The notes under the pieces are model-generated. The model did no database searches. It saw only the letters and a list, made by a program, of their open reading frames with translations, and was not told the origin of the DNA. DNA of 64,000 bases from Pseudoclavibacter helvolus. GTDB taxonomy: Bacteria > Actinomycetota > Actinomycetes > Actinomycetales > Microbacteriaceae. The stretch covers positions 1,054,001 through 1,118,000 of the forward strand of contig NZ_JACHWJ010000001.1 of the NCBI RefSeq assembly GCF_014191305.1, read 5' to 3'. The position numbers and the translations under genes were made by a program. Every line of letters begins with the position of its first letter. The stretch's first letter is position 1. Below are positions 63,051-64,000 of this stretch, piece by piece.

Positions 63051-64000
63051 ATGAGCGGCAATGACTTTGAAGGATTCGGGCGCCCGAATTGGCAGAAGCC
63101 CGAGAACGGCGACGAACACGCCCAGGAGTCCGGGGGCGAGTCTCAGGAAGCACTGGCGGGTGACGCCCCGCAGTCCGAACAGCCTCAGGCGCCTGAGCAC
63201 CCAGAGGTGAAGGAGCACCCCGGTGTGGCTGGCGAGCCTTCGGGGCATGAGGGTTTCGGTGCCCACTTCGGGCGGCCGTCCGAGCCCCAGGCGGATGACT
63301 CCACCCCATCAGCTGGTGGCTACGAGGCGCCCGCGGCTCCAACCTGGCCCTCCGCCACCGAGCAGGCGGCACCGGCGGATGCGGAGAGCGCAACCCCAGA
63401 GCCGGTGATCGACCAGGGGTCCGCGCCAGACCAGAACAGCACCGAGGTCCTCGGATTCGGCGAGGGAAACCAGACCGCAGTCCTGGGTCGCGGCGACAGC
63501 AACCAGACCGAGATCCTCGACGGCGCAGCTTCGGCAGCGCCGAGCTGGGAGCAAGCCCCTCCACAGGAGCCGGCCGCCTGGAACAGTCAGGCACCCGCCG
63601 CCCCTCCCGCACCGAGCTGGGAGCAGCAGCCGTCTGCCCCCGCGTGGGGCCAGTCCACGCAAGAAGGTCAAGACGCACCGACCACGCAGACCCCTGCCTG
63701 GAACGCACCGGACGCCGGCCACGCAGCTCCCGGGCAGGACGGAGGCGGCTTTGCAGCGCCTGCCTACGGTGCGGTGAACAGCGCCCCGAACTATGGCGGA
63801 ACGAACGAGCCGCCGGCATTTGGCTCGACAGCGCCAGAGGCTGCGGCTCCCGCGGTTGGCGCCGCCTACGGCGCACAGCAGCAGTCGGGTGCCTGGAACG
63901 GCACCCCCGAAAACCAGACACCGGCTCCCTTCGCTCCTGGCCAGGCGCCGGGGCAGGCCGCCGGCGCACCGGCCTTCGGCGGCAACGGCGGGGGTGGCTT
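63051..64000 (+). CDS. Gln/Pro/Ala-rich protein, N-terminal part (runs off the window)
   Basis: Open from the ATG at 63051 to the window end (316 complete codons, no stop). The sequence is low-complexity: acidic and Gln-rich at first (EHAQESGGESQEALAG), then Ala/Pro/Trp/Gln motifs (PSWEQQPSAPAW) and, near 136-160, a short repeat of VLGxGxxNQT (EVLGFGEGNQTAVLGRGDSNQT). No signal or membrane helix is seen yet; a folded or membrane domain may follow outside the window. Divergent from tmRNA. Function unknown. Confidence 0.8.
   Translation, partial: MSGNDFEGFGRPNWQKPENGDEHAQESGGESQEALAGDAPQSEQPQAPEHPEVKEHPGVAGEPSGHEGFGAHFGRPSEPQADDSTPSAGGYEAPAAPTWPSATEQAAPADAESATPEPVIDQGSAPDQNSTEVLGFGEGNQTAVLGRGDSNQTEILDGAASAAPSWEQAPPQEPAAWNSQAPAAPPAPSWEQQPSAPAWGQSTQEGQDAPTTQTPAWNAPDAGHAAPGQDGGGFAAPAYGAVNSAPNYGGTNEPPAFGSTAPEAAAPAVGAAYGAQQQSGAWNGTPENQTPAPFAPGQAPGQAAGAPAFGGNGGGG

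Overview
The window comes from the chromosome of a GC-rich actinobacterium, most likely a member of the Microbacteriaceae (inference). Support comes from the actinobacterial gene order argS-lysA-hom-thrB-rho-prfA-prmC-sua5-wecA-atpI-atp, a fused E2/E1 2-oxoglutarate enzyme (Kgd), a SigR/RsrA redox sigma pair of the mycothiol type, a GuaB1-type IMPDH paralogue, and many genes with no Shine-Dalgarno sequence but a -10 hexamer 5-7 nt before the start codon. I see no phage, transposon, CRISPR array, integrase or obviously foreign island. Almost all of it is ordinary chromosomal core with small lineage-specific changes. Layout: (1) 1-3.1 kb, minus strand: a truncated FtsK/SpoIIIE-like membrane protein, a DUF4192 protein and a DUF5684-like membrane protein with a Gln/Tyr/Pro repeat tail. 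(2) 3.2-13.6 kb, minus strand: sua5, wecA, an AtpI-like protein and the complete ATP synthase operon atpBEFHAGDC, ending in a yaaA gene translationally coupled to atpC. (3) 13.6-27.1 kb, mostly minus: prmC, prfA, rho, thrB, hom, lysA, two tandem DUF2993 (LmeA-like) envelope proteins and argS. A plus-strand cysK-cysE pair for cysteine synthesis sits between prmC and prfA; thrC and rpmE, present here in other actinobacteria, are absent. (4) 27.1-33.4 kb: a transglutaminase-like protein, tRNA-Arg(CCG), a VOC protein, an fmdB/formamidase pair, an unusual zinc-ribbon SDR-like protein, a siderophore-interacting flavoprotein behind a possible iron box, and a short DivIVA-domain protein. (5) 33.6-37.1 kb, plus strand: a TPM-domain membrane protein and PspA (envelope stress), then a small HExxH protein. 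(6) 37.1-48.3 kb: amidase, an SDR/S51 peptidase/uracil-DNA glycosylase overlapping cluster, metY and metX (methionine from O-acetylhomoserine), a GT87-like mannosyltransferase overlapping metX antisense, NnrD, and two tandem CNNM/CBS proteins. (7) 48.4-61.6 kb: guaB1, kgd, an unknown protein, rsrA-sigR, aroA-rsgA-hisN, an MFS exporter, and two tandem septum-formation-like lipoproteins. (8) 61.6-64 kb: an 18-bp triple repeat, tag (3-methyladenine glycosylase), tmRNA on the minus strand, and a Gln/Pro-rich protein running off the end. How the genes fit together: lysA/hom/thrB plus metX/metY and cysE/cysK cover much of the aspartate-family and sulfur amino-acid pathways; the atp operon, kgd and the sigR system are energy and redox core. 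No intergenic gap exceeds about 250 bp. I did not find an unmistakable new multi-gene system. The observations most worth following are the zinc-ribbon SDR lacking the usual catalytic Tyr, the metX/GT87 antisense overlap, the possible leaderless leader peptide before kgd, the stem-loop in the divIVA-like 5' region, and the recurring leaderless promoter architecture.
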